NCBI GenBank assembly: GCA_003260075.1
Contig: QLIY01000045.1
Coordinates: 124,001 to 188,000 of the forward strand
Direction: 5' to 3'
DNA length: 64,000 bases
Source of the DNA: Phallusia mammillata
Taxonomy: Eukaryota > Chordata > Ascidiacea > Phlebobranchia > Ascidiidae
Position numbers and translations under genes: made by a program. Shown here piece by piece: positions 48,973 through 60,109 of the stretch (positions are counted from its first letter, which is position 1; every line of letters begins with the position of its first letter). The notes below the pieces were generated by a model. It saw only the letters and a program-made list of their open reading frames with translations, did no database searches and was not told where the DNA came from.

Positions 48973-51900
48973 ATGGTGCGGAAGAAGGTGGACAATCGCA
49001 TACGTGTCCTTATAGAAAATGGCGTGGCAACAAAACATCGCACCATGTTCTTTATCCTGGGAGATCAATGTCGAAATCAAGTTGTTATTTTACATCACAT
49101 GCTCTCCAAGGCACAAGTAAAAGCACGTCCATCAGTTTTGTGGTGCTATAAAAAAGAACTTGGTTTCAGCACGTAAGATTTCTTCATAAATTTTTAGACT
49201 AAAAAATGCATCGAAATTTGTTTTTCTTGCAGGCTTGTTTAAAGTGGGCTACTCTAAAATACGCAATCTACGCTATCTACGCAATCTACTAAAAAAGCTA
49301 ACTAAGATGCTGACGGTTAGGGCTATTAGGGTCTGGGTGAGGGTTTATAACAAAAATAACAGATACCTTTTGGGCTTAATTTTCTTACAAGTGTTGACAT
49401 GCGGAACCATACGGTATTTAGTGCCACTCTCAACACACATGTGAATATTAAGCCTAAACTGGGCATCTAAAACTAAATTATAGTGTTATTTTTATTATAA
49501 ACCCTCACCCAGACCCTAAAAGCCCTAACCGTTAACATTTTTAAAGGTTGCATACCGTATTTACTTGATTGCAAGCCGCCCTCGTTTATAAGCCGCCCTC
49601 GATTGTAAGCCGCATGTTGAGGTGTTAAAAAAATAATGTATGCCGCCCTCGATTATAAGCTGCACGCTGGAATTTTAGATACGATTGTTTCTTAATACAT
49701 CTTTCTGTTGTTATATGGTATGACTATTTGCCCATATCTGTTAGTTATGTTGATAACTGTACCCAACAGAACGTATATCGACATATAATCTGTAAACGCA
49801 TACATGTTTTGAACCCCAAATAATTTAAAATGTTTGAGTGTAGAAACAATTTCGGTATAAAATGGAAATACAAGCCGCCCTCGATTATAAGCCGAACAAA
49901 CGGCAGCTAAAAAACAATGTAAGCCGCGGCTTATAATCGAGTAAATACGGTATGTTTTATAAGTAGATTGCGTATAGATTGTGAAGATGTATCAAATATA
50001 GGTGCATAAATAACAATTATCCTGTTTTACAGACACAGAAAAAAGAAAATGAAACAACTACAAAAAAGAATTTCAAGCGGAACCTTGGATGTTAAAGAAA
50101 ATGACCCATTTGAACTCTTTGTTGCAGCAACAAGTGTAAGATATTGTTACTACAAAGAAACTCACAAAATTCTTGGAAACACATATGGAATGTGTGTTCT
50201 TCAGGTAGTATAAAGTTTATCAAGTCCTTAAAATTTATGAGTAAAACTTATCACATATAATATCTAGGATTTTGAAGCACTGACTCCAAACTTGCTAGCT
50301 CGAACTATTGAGACTGTTGAAGGAAGTGGAATTGTTTGTTTTCTTCTTCGGTCTATGAAATCTCTAAAACAGCTTTATACACTTACTATGGTGAGCAATC
50401 TGGAAATTAATTGCTGCAAACAAGGCTTCAGTTTTATTTCACTGATACTAAAACCATATACACCACTACCTTGGCAGTAATGTTTATGATTAAACTTCTT
50501 TTCAAATCCGTGTATAGTGTTCCTAAAACCATTATAATATCAGACATTTGGTTGTTGTACTTTGTAATTACATACAGATGATGTAAGTAAAAAGTGAGAA
50601 CACAAACAATTTCTTAACTGTTTTGTGATAAAGGTACAGTGTCAAGCAACACAGCAAATTGTATTGCTTTTAATCCTGTATTCCAAAACAGTCAACACCA
50701 TATTACCATCCATTAAAATCCTATGGATAAAAATCAATTGAAAATCGATGTTTTATTTGTGTTTTGGTGTTTGTTTACAGTTATATATACTATTCTCTAT
50801 TCTGTGAAAATGTGGACAAATTGTTCATTGTTTTTTCTTACCTTCTAGTTCAAAAAACATCCGTTCTAATGATAGAATATTTTGTATTAATATTTCTAAA
50901 TCCATGATTTTTTGTCTTAGGATGTCCATTCAAGGTACAGAACTGAATCCCATAATGATGTCATTGGAAGATTCAATGAAAGGTTTGTATAGTATTGATT
51001 TACTGAAAAATTATTCTCCTCTCAATTTTTATTTTGGTGTTTGTGTTTTATTTTAACATTTCACAGTAGACACTGTTATTGTAGTGTATTGAATATGTAC
51101 TGCTTTCTTGTATCTTTTCAGCAGTTACCATTATTTTATTGCGAAACTTGAATAGTTTGGTAAAGTTGGTGTGTATGTATCACTAATTCTCTAGGTTGCT
51201 TTTCTGTAAACACCCCAAATAATCAACTGATTTAAAAATGTATAAATTTATAAGTCATGTCGACAATTACTTTAGGTTTCTCTTATCGGTTGCATCTTGC
51301 AAAAATTGCTTGGTTATCGATGACAATTTGAATGTGTTGCCTGTATCCTCCCATGCCCAAGCCATTGTTCCTGTTCCACCGAGACCAGCTGATGATTCTC
51401 TAACACCCTCTGAAAAAGAACTTGCTGAACTAAAAGATTCCCTGCAGGTCTGTTCAACCCAAATGTTAAACTAGGACAATTGTTTGTGGTGTGTGCTGAA
51501 TACCTGAACAATGTTAAATTTTACAGGACACTCAACCTATAGGTTCCATAGTAAATTGCTGCAAAACAATTGACCAGGGCAAAGGACTGTTAAAGTTTGT
51601 TGAAGCAATATCAGAAAAGACTTTGAGAAGCACTATAGTTATGACTGCAGGCAAGCACATGTAATGTAAAACTACCTTTAAGGCCAAAATATTAAAACCT
51701 TGTTTGGCTTATGTAGCAAGAGGACGTGGAAAATCAGCAACTTTGGGGTTGTCTATTGCAACTGCAGTGGCATTCAGCTATTCAAATATTTTTGTTACTT
51801 CCCCAAGTCCTGAAAATTTGAAAACACTGTTTGAATTTGTCTTCAAAGGTTTTGATGCTCTTGAATACCAGGTGCAAACTTTTGTTCATACAGTGGTGAA

Positions 51901-54900
51901 ATATCATAGTCAAATCTGCTTGTTTGTTTTGCACTTGTTCAATAACATTATCAACCTACAATTTGAAAGTTTTAATTGGTTTTAGGAGCATCTTGATTAT
52001 GAACTCATCCAGTCCACAAACCCTGAATTCAACAAAGCAGTTGTGCGAGTGAACATTTTCAAAGAGCATAGACAAACTATTCAAGTATATATTTTGAATC
52101 AATTTTGTAAATTACTTTAGTAAAATTTATAACATAACCATTTTATTTATTTAGTATATTCATCCAACTGATGCTGCCAAGCTGAGTCAGGCTGAACTAC
52201 TGGTCATTGATGAGGCTGCTGCAATTCCTCTACCAGTTGTCCAAAAACTTTTGGGCCCATACTTAGTGTTCATGTCATCAACTATAAATGGGTAGGCTTT
52301 TTTATTTTTCTACTTTACTGAAACATGATTTAAAAGTAGGATTTATGATTTTAAGGTCTTTATCTGTTTTGGGACTGGGGTAATGAGAAAAAACTGAATA
52401 TGATTGATATTAATAATACATATTCCAAATGAAAACTTTATTATGGTGTCTGTATTCATGTGGTATTAAAGTTTTAAATGCATATAGGTATGAAGGAACT
52501 GGAAGATCCTTGTCACTAAAGTTAGTCAAGAAACTGAGGCAGCAGAGTGTTACTTCAAACAATGCAATGTCAAAACAGGTTTTTTATTTAAAATACAGCC
52601 ATTTTGGTTTAGTCAAGTAATTTGTCATTCAGTAACATTCCGAAACATGTTAACTGCCAAATATTGAATGGTTAAATATATGTATTTATTTAGACAAATG
52701 ATTCTCCTCTTGGGCGCAGTCTTCATGAAATCACCCTTGAAGAGTCAGTTCGATATGCCCCTGGTGATCCAATTGAGGACTGGTTGAATCATTTGCTCTG
52801 CCTTGACTGTGGATCATCACCTATGTCTCATATATCAATCGGACTTCCACCTCCGAATGCATGTGAATTATATCCTTTGCATTTGTAGTTTGACTTGTAT
52901 TTCGTAACTTCACGTAGGGATAGGCAGGTTAGAATAGCGAACTCTGATGACATTAATCGTAAATTATTATCCGAATCGAAACAGTCAGTTTTAACCGAGT
53001 AGTAGGATTCGGTCCAGATCACGCTTGCCGACATTAATCACTTTACTTTTTTCGTGTTTTCGGTTCGGAACAGTTGTGCGCAACAATTGTTCAATGAAAT
53101 CACGTACGCAGACATTCTTTTTGGTCCGTTGCTGTAGTTGTTTGATGCATCTTGTAAGTACAATTTTCAAAATCGTAGAAATGAAAAAAAAACTCCCAAA
53201 CAGAATAGGATCGGCATTTTGACTTAACTTAACTATTTTAGAATAATTATACATTATAATGAATAATGTTCTGAATTGCCCATCCCTATACATGTCCAAC
53301 TCTTTTTGTGTGTTTTGTTCAAGCAAAACAAGAGTTAAAGAACAAAAAGTTGCTTCTTAACTTTTTATATTTTGACTGGTCTCACGTATTATGTAAACCG
53401 TGACACACTGTTCTGTTACCACAAGGCTTCGGAGGCATTTCTACAACGACTAATGTCACTTTACGTTGCTTCACATTACAAGGTATGTGTGATCTGTAAC
53501 TTTATTTCATTAAAAAGCACTGAAAGTAATGAAATAAGTAATTCGATTGAGAAAATTCAATCATCTCATTTGTTTTCGTCAGAACTCGCCCAATGATCTA
53601 CAGATGTTATCCGACGCTCCGGCTCATCACATATTTTGTCTTTTGCCGCCAGTTACCTCTGACCAAAGCTCTCTGCCAGACGTTTTGTGTGTTCTTCAGG
53701 TTTGATTCGTGAAGTCAATATGTAATGCTCTACAACGTTTATACTAAATTTGAGTTAGACATCGGGTACATGTCAAGTCTTCCTAAAAATACAAGCTAAA
53801 AATGCTATTAAAAGCTATTTTAGTTGTTTGTCTAAAAATGTACAGTTACAAATGCATAAAAATATTAACAGAAGCAAATAAAATGTGGTTTTGGCCTAAC
53901 TGTGCAGTAAATGTTATCAGATTTGTCTGGAGGGCGAAATTAGTAAGAAATCGATCAGCGCCAGTCTATCCCGCGGAAGTCGTTCATCGGGAGATCTCAT
54001 TCCATGGACAGTTTCAGAACAATTTCAGGATCCGGATTTTGCTGGACTCTCCGGTGCACGAGTGGTAAGTTTCATCCACTAAGAATAAACAAAAACTCAT
54101 AATACCCTTTCGTTGTCTCATATTGTATATTTTTGATTTGCACATTTCGTACAGGTTCGCATTGCAACACATCCCGACTATCAGGGTATGGGTTATGGTT
54201 CACGGGCAATCGATTTGCTGGAGAAGTATTACGAAGGTCAACTGACGAGTCTCGATGAAAACGACGAGAGTGAATCTGACAAACAACAAGCGAACATTGT
54301 GTCCGAAGAGGTCAGTAAAAAAACTCACCAACGCTTATTTGTTTAAGTCGTTTGAATGAAGTGTTTGACATGTTAAAATGTGGTGGTATGACTTGTAGGA
54401 TGTTGGTCTGATGGATGAAGTCCTTGCGCCAAGGAAGAACCTCCCACCGTTGTTATGGAAACTGGACGAGCGCCGACCTGAACGGCTCGACTATGTCGGT
54501 GTCTCGTACGGCCTCACAGCACCTTTACTTAAGTAAGCAACTTTAGGCAAAATAGTTTTACTGGAATAAAACAACTCTAGCCAACTTTTTTTTAGGTTTT
54601 GGAGTAGGGCTGATTTCACGCCGGTGTACTTGCGACAAACAGCCAACGACCTTACCGGCGAGCATTCGTGCATCATGATCAAAGCCCTCAATTCTGGAAG
54701 TGGTGGTGACTGGCAAACCGCCTACTTTGCTGGTAAGGCCTTAAGTGAAACGTCCATCGCAAGAATAAAATTGCTCATTTTTTGTGCGTAATTTCTTTCG
54801 CAACATTTAAATTCATGCAATTGTCCTAAAAAATAGCTGCTGTATATGTATATCAGAAAAAGTGCATGTGTTGTAGCATGGCCTGGTCTGACATGTACAA

Positions 54901-57184
54901 ATCAATTGCTTCCATTGCGCTTACCGAACTGTAAACGTTTTTCAGATTTCCGTCGGCGCTTTGCTTCACTGCTTTCGTTCGAATTTGCCGCTTTCAAGCC
55001 GGCCACGGCCTTGCAGGTTTTACACCGAAGAAAAAAGAAGACACACCACGGTGATGACCAACACACTTGTTCAACCAACAGAAAAGACGCACTAAGCAAG
55101 CAAGAGCTCGATTTTCATTTCAGCAGCTATGATATGAAGAGACTGGACATGTATGCCAAGAGCATGGTTGATTACCACCTTATTCTCGATCTGCTACCAC
55201 CACTTGCAAGACTTTATTTTGCCGACAAGATCAGTACTAATATATCAGTTGCCCAGAAGGTAAAACAATCTTGATGTTGGAAGGAATTATTTTAGGCGTC
55301 CAAAATGTCCTGGTTTGGCGAATAACTGTGGAGGCATTATTTTCTTACAAATAGCATTCCAATAGTTTTAATATTATTACAGTTTGTTGTATGTGTTTAA
55401 CAGGCGATTTTGCTCGGGTTTGGACTTCAGCATAAATCTGTTGAAACGATCGCCAGCGAAATTGATTTGCCCTCCTCACAGGTAAACAATGCGATATATA
55501 TGTTCTTAGGTTCCATCCACGGTCGCATTACATTAGTTGGCCGCAAACCAATGATTTTTTATCAAAATTTTTTTTTAGGTTCTAGGCCTGTTCAACAGGA
55601 CAATGAGGAAACTCACCAGCTACCTGAAAGAAATCGAAAAGGCTGCGGCTGAAACTGAATTACAATCGACGCTAGGTGGCGCAAATGCGGCGGATGACGT
55701 TCGCATGGAACCATTGGAAGAAGGGCTGGATAGTGAATTGGTGTGTTTAAGCCGAGAATATGTAGAACGCAATACTAAATGCCTTGTTTGCTAAAAATCG
55801 TTTAAATAATGACTTCTAGTTTGCTCCATACTGTATCAGTGGTTTGGTTTGTTACGTAACATTAAGTATTTTGTATTTGATTTCATAGGGTCTTTCTGTT
55901 ACAGAATACTGCAGCCAGCGAAGTGCTCGGGAAGCAAAAAGAGGAGGTCAAGCAATCCCTTCTCGCCTTGGACCTAAAACAGTGAGTCCCGCTTGGTAGC
56001 GTATGCCTTCCAAACTGCGCCATAAAATGTGTTGGGAAAATTATCAATGATCTGTTTACCGAGCAGCAAACTATACTGTGCACGAGGTTGCACTATATTG
56101 GTCGCCGCCGTTTCTCCAAACTGAACTTCCGAAAATGTATGTTTGCAATAAAAAACTGTTCAATCACGGTGATTAGCCGATTATCACACATTAACGCTGA
56201 AATTTTGACGCTACATACATAGGTGTTTCGGGTAATTTTGGTAACGGAAAACAGACAGACTTTGTGAAGGTTTTAAAAGATCGATTGAAAAAGTTCCAGG
56301 GATTTGCCCCCCAAAAATCTGTAACTGTCGGCCAATTTTTTTGCCCCCCCCCCGGTAATTTTGGTAACGGAAAACAGACAGACTTTGTGAAGGTTTTAAA
56401 ATATCGATTGAAAAAGTTCCAGGGATTTGCCCCCAAAAAATCTGTAACTGTCGGCCAATTTTTTTTAAAAGGCTGCACCAAAAAGTGATATTCGTGAAGG
56501 ACATTTTCGTCTACTTTGTTTTTCCAACCTGCAGCAAAAAGCGTGATTTTGATAATAATTAACTAACAATAATGTTTCGTTTTAAGGTACGAAATCGGCG
56601 GAAGTGAAGAGGCGTGGAAAGAAGCACTTTCCGACGGTAAACAGCGAAATACTTTAAGTGTGAAAAGGTGGGTCAGAACGATTACGCTGTAGTGTTCCCA
56701 CGTCTTTGAATTTTATCAGCCTATCATTTACCTTTTTTAACAAGTTCTTATAGTATAAAACTTATGATAGATGCACAAAAGATAAAATAGAAACATTAAT
56801 TAAAGGAAAATAGTCGTTTGTGTACGAACTGATCACTCTATAAAAGATCACCCTGTACCATTGGTATTTTTTCCGGTCAAAACTTGTTTTTGCACACTTT
56901 GGTTTTTGTTTCCATTTTTAAACACGAAACCAACCGCAAAAAAACGCACGTACAGGTCAGCAGGTCAGCAGGTCAGCAAACCTATAGTTATATTTGGTAC
57001 AATAAAACTTTGCCCCGTGTGTAAATCAATTCTGTGCGCACATGCACCTCACGGATGTGCGTCAAACATTTGCAGCGACAGGAAACGAGACGCATCGCCG
57101 AACAACGTTCCACGGGGCGGTGGTGTTGACAAAAAGAAGCGCAAAAAGAAGATGAAAAAAACAAGCTTCCAAACCCAAAAGTAA
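48973..57184 (+). CDS. NAT10: RNA cytidine acetyltransferase (N-acetyltransferase 10)
   Basis: Twenty-three exons, all phases consistent: 48973-49172, 50033-50204, 50268-50390, 50921-50982, 51276-51447, 51527-51650, 51717-51871, 51986-52084, 52155-52291, 52488-52578, 52694-52869, 53386-53482, 53583-53699, 53921-54064, 54155-54310, 54399-54532, 54596-54732, 54946-55259, 55404-55481, 55579-55740, 55905-55981, 56587-56667 and 57076-57184. Product 1038 aa (human 1025). It starts MVRKKVDNRIRVLIENGVA. Walker A ARGRGKSATL places its Lys at 290, as in human. LLVIDEAAAIPLP is the Walker B/helicase region, and HPDYQGMGYGSRA near residue 629 is the acetyl-CoA-binding loop of the GNAT fold. The C-terminus is Lys-rich (KKKRKKKMKK), as expected for a nucleolar protein. 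The enzyme makes N4-acetylcytidine in 18S rRNA and tRNA using ATP and acetyl-CoA. One intron is U12-type and one has a GC donor. Confidence 0.97.
49305..49540. mobile_element. Foldback/MITE element in NAT10 intron 1
   Basis: Arms at 49305-49360 and 49484-49540 are inverse complements over about 55 bases with few mismatches (ACGGTTAGGGCT...GGGTCTGGGTGAGGGTTTAT). The loop has further short inverted pairs (GGGCTTAAT/ATTAAGCC). No coding capacity. Confidence 0.7.
49551..49954. mobile_element. Second MITE in NAT10 intron 1
   Basis: Left end CATACCGTATTTACTTGATT and right end AATCGAGTAAATACGGTATG are inverted repeats. Inside, AAGCCGCCCTCGATTATAAG-like units recur four to five times. It directly abuts the foldback element to its left. 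Confidence 0.7.
51651..51716 (+). other. GC-AG intron in NAT10
   Basis: The only splice that keeps TAARGRGKSA in frame uses the donor GCAG|GCAAGC. GC-AG introns with a strong GCAAG context are a known minor class. The next GT (GTAATG, 51661) would break the frame. Confidence 0.8.
52870..53385 (+). other. U12-type AT-AC intron in NAT10
   Basis: The intron starts ATATCCTTT, the U12 donor consensus, and ends in CTCAC. Joining GAATT|G restores the conserved reading CELYYVNRDTLF; no GT-AG choice does. TTCTTAAC at 53354-53361 resembles the U12 branch site (TCCTTAAC), about 25 bases from the end, slightly farther than usual. It should be removed by the minor spliceosome. Confidence 0.85.
56222..56468. 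repeat. Direct duplication around a 10-base C run in NAT10 intron 21
   Basis: A segment of about 117 bases (from GGTAATTTTGGTAACGGAAA to ACTGTCGGCCAATTTTTT) occurs twice with only a few differences (AAAAGATCG versus AAAATATCG; CCCCCCAAAAA versus CCCCCAAAAAA), separated by ten C (56344-56353). Looks like two haplotype copies joined by the assembler. Confidence 0.8.
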
Positions 57185-57227
57185 AGGAATCCTGCACTTG
57201 GGCGTGACGCTTTGTATGGACCCTGTC

Positions 57228-57233
57228 AATAAA
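57228..57233 (+). promoter_or_regulatory. NAT10 polyadenylation signal
   Basis: AATAAA 44 bases after the NAT10 stop codon, followed by a GT-rich tract (TTTTTGTGTGTGTTCC). Good position and context. Confidence 0.7.
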
Positions 57234-59276
57234 TTTATCGCGATTTCTTTTTGTGTGTGTTCCTTGCTTGTTAAAAGCTAGGTAATGTCATATCGACGAG
57301 AGAAAACGCAGCTTCTAGTTCACTTAGGCTGCACACTGCTGTCTGTTTATTTTTCTTCACCTCCTATATCAACTATTCGAAAACGTATTAGTAAGCAATG
57401 AAAAGTGTATTTTGCGGATGGCCTTGACAGAAATAGATCCCCGATCTGTGAGTTACAGGACCAAAATATCACCGCACGTCATTTCTAGGTGTATATGTGG
57501 GTGATTTTCAACTGACAAAAGGTGGACGTGTTTGACTTGCAGTAAACCTGCTCTTTGACAACCGTAAAACTACAATTTAATTTGCTGCGACAAACAGTAC
57601 CATTAATTGTGTGGTTTTGCAGGCTGTTAATTATAATAAACCTGAAGTCCTAAACTAAAATCGTTTCATCTGCATAACTATTTAGCTGAAACGACAAAAC
57701 GAAGTGAATTCAGATGATAGTTGGTTTTGTTCTTCAAAACGAGCAAACAGATAAAACTTACTTCCGAACCCGGAATATTTCCATATCGTCGAGACCAAAT
57801 CCGGCAATTTGCCTCACGTAGAAGTGTGTTCAATATTTTACTGAAAACGTGATGTGATACACATACAATAAACCCGTCAGTTTTGCGTGACAACAATGGA
57901 AAACCGACATCTGTCGACAAGGATTTTTAATTCGGTACCACTCGGCGGTTTGTTTGGGCGGATAATAATAATTGACAGGTTACCTTGATAACTGCGCACT
58001 CAGGCGATCATCATTGTGTTGGCTAACCTTTATTTTTGATATTTAACTAAAAGAAGGTTGTAGATGCTGCATCGATCCTTATACCTGAACGGCGCCGTGC
58101 CAAAGGTGACTGTCGAGTGATCGCACGATGGGGACATATCTTGTACGTGCAAATTTACAGGCATCTTTGAAAAGGATGACTATTTTGGTTGGTGACAATT
58201 TTAACAAATAATTAAAACAGAGTCAAAACCTGAAAACAGCAAACAATATTAACTGCGTGAACAAAAAAAATTGAAGAAAGACGAAATATATGTTATTTTC
58301 CATCTAACCATAAATAAGAAAATTCATCCATCGTTTGTTGTTGTGCGACAATTTGCGGCAATAAACACCTAAAAGTGTCACGAGATCGATGACGTAACCA
58401 TGGCGTATGAAGAGGAAACGCCCATCAACGGACAAACCGCAGCTTGTGGGTCGCGGTAGCTTCGGACCAGAAATACCTCTATGTCCAAGAGCACATTGAC
58501 TCCCGTTCCCAGGAATTCACTCGTAAAAAACAAATCTGGGTTTTTACCAATGACGAAAGTCCTGCGATTCTGTGTCCTACGGTTGAACGTGCTGCTCAGA
58601 CAATGGCGGATATGGGACAATGTGATTGGTGATGCAACCGTTCACGCCGTAATTGCTCATATCGTTTGCCAAAGTTGCTGGGGTGCCTCAATTTCTTATA
58701 AAATGATGTTATCAAGGGACAAATGCTCACACGCAACTGTTTCACACACCATGAATGAAACCAACCACTTTTTGGTTTTGGCTTGAAGATTTACCGTTTG
58801 ATTTTGAAAGGACTTAAACACCCCAGCAATATCACCTAGAAATCGATCAGCGACCCGATCACCGTTGTTATATTTTTGAAAAACATGTCATCCACTTATA
58901 AAGTAACAAACTGCCGACTATGAAACTCTTGATATTGAAGTGAGATATGTTCACCATCAGTATTCAAACTTACAAGTGCATTAAAGTTGCACCACGAAGC
59001 ATTTTATCCGCAAACGATTTGTTTCAATTTTAACGAAATAACTTATAGTTCACAAAATTTCGCAAAATCGTATTACGAAATTTATGCAGTATCTGTAGCA
59101 AAGCATTAAATATGCGTGTATAGCCATATGGATGCAGTTTTAAAATCAATCAGAATATATTAATTTTTTTATTGCAATGAAAAAACGACGATTGTTTTCG
59201 GACATCCAGAAGCTGTCTGTTGCCATAGTGCCTCCATGTTGTTGTTGTTTGCTTCCCCTTAGAAATCACTGCGCAA

Positions 59277-59402
59277 ATGTGGGCTCGCGGCCTTAGAAAC
59301 AATCATAGAAGCGGCCGTGGTAACAGGCCTGTTAGCGGGTCCCGTGATTTCCGACAATATAACCCTGATATTCGAGCTGCGCTGGGTATGGGGACGAAAT
59401 GA
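59277..59402 (+). CDS. Small Arg/Gly/Asn-rich open frame, unrecognised
   Basis: Encodes 41 residues starting MWARGLRNNHRSGRGNRPVS and ending AALGMGTK. It may instead be a first exon, since GCTGG|GTATGG offers a donor and TTGTTTTTAG (ends 59486) an acceptor in matching phase 1. The RG-rich start is like the tails of RNA-binding proteins, but no family can be named. Could be chance. Confidence 0.2.
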   Translation: MWARGLRNNHRSGRGNRPVSGSRDFRQYNPDIRAALGMGTK

Positions 59403-60109
59403 CAGGTGGCGCAACACGCTTTAAGAGCGAAGCAAAGTGGTGCGCGGTCGCGAGTATGAGCTTGTCATGGATAATTTTGTTTTTAGATACCTTGAAGACC
59501 AGGGTGAAAGATGGAGAGGTAAACAGAGAGACGAGACAAAACGGACTTCGCTATTTGTAAAGCAGTTGTGGAAATGTCATTTCTCTGTTGGGACGTTGGC
59601 GCAAACCGTGTTTTCAGTTTTTTGCGGTGGTACTTAAAAGCCAGCAGCCGGAAAAACACTTCGAGTAGAATAGGGCAAGCAAGTCAATCAATCTCTGTAG
59701 GACAGAGTATTGTTTATGTCCAGAGCAGCCTTGTACAGGGCAGGATGTTACGCATGCGTTTCTAGCACCAGCAGCAACTGACGTGAGCACACATTTATGT
59801 CAACAGCATGAACGCCAAGCAGGTTGTTATTTTCGTGAGAGATGACCACAAAAATGTACACGCTATCAAAGTTAAGTTAACTACAGTTGTGAGTCAGAGA
59901 TAACAGGTTCAGTGACACGGAGATAATACATAGACTTTAATCACATGTTCAATGTTTATGTAGCTGTGTTGATTGTAATGAGGCTCAGGCTTGTTGGAAA
60001 TTAGAGAAAAACGACTGCAATGTTATTGTACGAAATGAATTGTTTATAACTGACAGTTTTGTACTAGGATGTGTGAAATTACTTAATAAAATCAACTCAG
60101 TGTTGTAAA

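Larger units (their letters stand above)
57185..60109. other. Between NAT10 and the GPCR gene
   Basis: Apart from the NAT10 3' UTR I recognise no gene. Weak candidates are a minus-strand exon-like block at about 57,765-57,845 (TTTTCAG acceptor, GTAAGT donor), a 62-codon frame at 58444-58632, and a 41-codon Arg/Gly-rich frame at 59277. Confidence 0.4.

Noticed and set aside
57765-57845. Minus-strand exon-like block (TTTTCAG ... GTAAGT) encoding KILNTLLREANCRIWSRR
   Set aside because: Good splice sites but no recognisable protein family and no partner exons.
58444-58632. 62-codon frame WVAVASDQKYLYVQEHIDSR...
   Set aside because: Plausible amino-acid composition but no domain, and upstream sequence in frame has a stop without a convincing acceptor.
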